This document shows positions 12,784 to 13,110 of a stretch of DNA of 13,110 nucleotides, one piece after another; position 1 is the stretch's first letter, and every line of letters begins with the position of its first letter. Where the stretch lies: contig JAMXCY010000016.1 of NCBI GenBank assembly GCA_024543015.1, positions 1 to 13,110 on the forward strand, given 5' to 3'. The position numbers were made by a program, and so were the translations under genes. This DNA comes from Candidatus Omnitrophota bacterium. Its GTDB lineage: Bacteria > Omnitrophota > Gorgyraeia > JAFGHF01. The notes beneath the pieces are model-generated. The model had not been told where the DNA came from. It was given only the letters and a program-made list of their open reading frames with translations, and ran no database searches.

Positions 12784-13110
12784 TGCCGGAAATCGTAATT
12801 ACGGGTATGGGCATAGTTTCTCCGGCTGGAATTGGCAAGGCCAACTTTTGGCGACATATCCGCGAAGGAAAATCTTTCATCGGCCCGATTAGCCGTTTTG
12901 ATGCTTCACTGTATCCTTCGAGAATTGCCGGGCAAGTAAAAGAACTTGAGCCTTATAGTAATAGTTTCTCTCCCCGACTTTTGAAAAAGATAGATCTTTT
13001 TTCCCATCTGGCTTTAGTTGCTTCCGAATTAGCCTTAAAAGACGCTAATATTGAGTTAAAGAACTTTAATCTTAAGCGCACCGGTATCTTTATGGGTAAT
13101 GCGATTGGAG
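12783..13110 (+). CDS. Ketosynthase, probable KS-beta / chain-length factor, 3' end beyond window
   Basis: The first 109 residues of a second thiolase-fold ketosynthase are visible, starting MPEIVITGMGIVSPAGIGK. SRFDASLYPSRIAGQV, a segment like SHLALVASELALKDA and GIFMGNAIGG resemble the N-terminus of type II PKS chain-length factors (SRFD.S.YP...AGQ, LAL.AA..AL.DA). The chain-length factor pairs with KS-alpha as a heterodimer and sets product length. The position that decides active versus inactive (Cys in KS, Gln in chain-length factors, around residue 165) lies outside the window. GGGAGG (12770-12775) precedes the ATG by seven bases, and the start shares one base with the upstream stop, indicating coupled, roughly equal expression of the two subunits. 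Confidence 0.85.
   Translation, partial: MPEIVITGMGIVSPAGIGKANFWRHIREGKSFIGPISRFDASLYPSRIAGQVKELEPYSNSFSPRLLKKIDLFSHLALVASELALKDANIELKNFNLKRTGIFMGNAIG

Overview
The window reads as a gene-dense bacterial chromosome segment of moderate-to-low GC. Its AT-rich spacers, short palindromic repeats, protein family mix (a two-domain TIGR04076 protein, a PCP_red-like small protein, a GAF-GGDEF protein) and an N-terminal-to-C-terminal SMC suggest an uncultivated, probably anaerobic lineage. My best guess is Candidatus Omnitrophota or a relative; this is an inference from style, not something the sequence proves.

Layout. (1) 1-2647: the hinge, second coiled coil and C-terminal ATPase lobe of a chromosome-partitioning SMC protein. 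The first ~170 bases do not continue that gene upstream. Read on the minus strand they encode another SMC-like coiled-coil piece, so an inversion or chimeric junction lies between about 149 and 171. (2) 2649-3833, minus strand: a GAF-GGDEF diguanylate cyclase, convergent with smc. (3) 3889-8951: a complete riboflavin operon. A strong sigma70-type promoter drives an FMN riboswitch with a transcription terminator, followed by ribBA, ribH, nusB, a PHP-family phosphoesterase, ribD and ribE. Together these take GTP and ribulose 5-phosphate to riboflavin. Palindromic repeats sit between ribBA and ribH and inside the 3' end of ribD. (4) 8968-9533: a PadR-family regulator with its own promoter and almost no leader. 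(5) 9552 to the right edge: a second operon with a consensus -35/-10 pair and an 18-bp perfect palindrome just downstream. It encodes a PCP_red-like small protein, a ketopantoate-reductase-family oxidoreductase, a tandem TIGR04076 protein and two adjacent ketosynthases.

The most interesting part is region 5. The first ketosynthase is much closer to the KS-alpha subunit of type II (aromatic) polyketide synthases than to housekeeping FabF. Its catalytic residues fall at Cys169, His309, Lys341 and His346, the same numbers as in actinorhodin KS. The second, cut off by the window edge, begins like a KS-beta/chain-length factor. With the neighbouring PadR gene and the palindrome, this looks like the start of a regulated type II polyketide-like gene cluster. 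The acyl carrier protein, cyclases and tailoring enzymes would be expected beyond position 13110.
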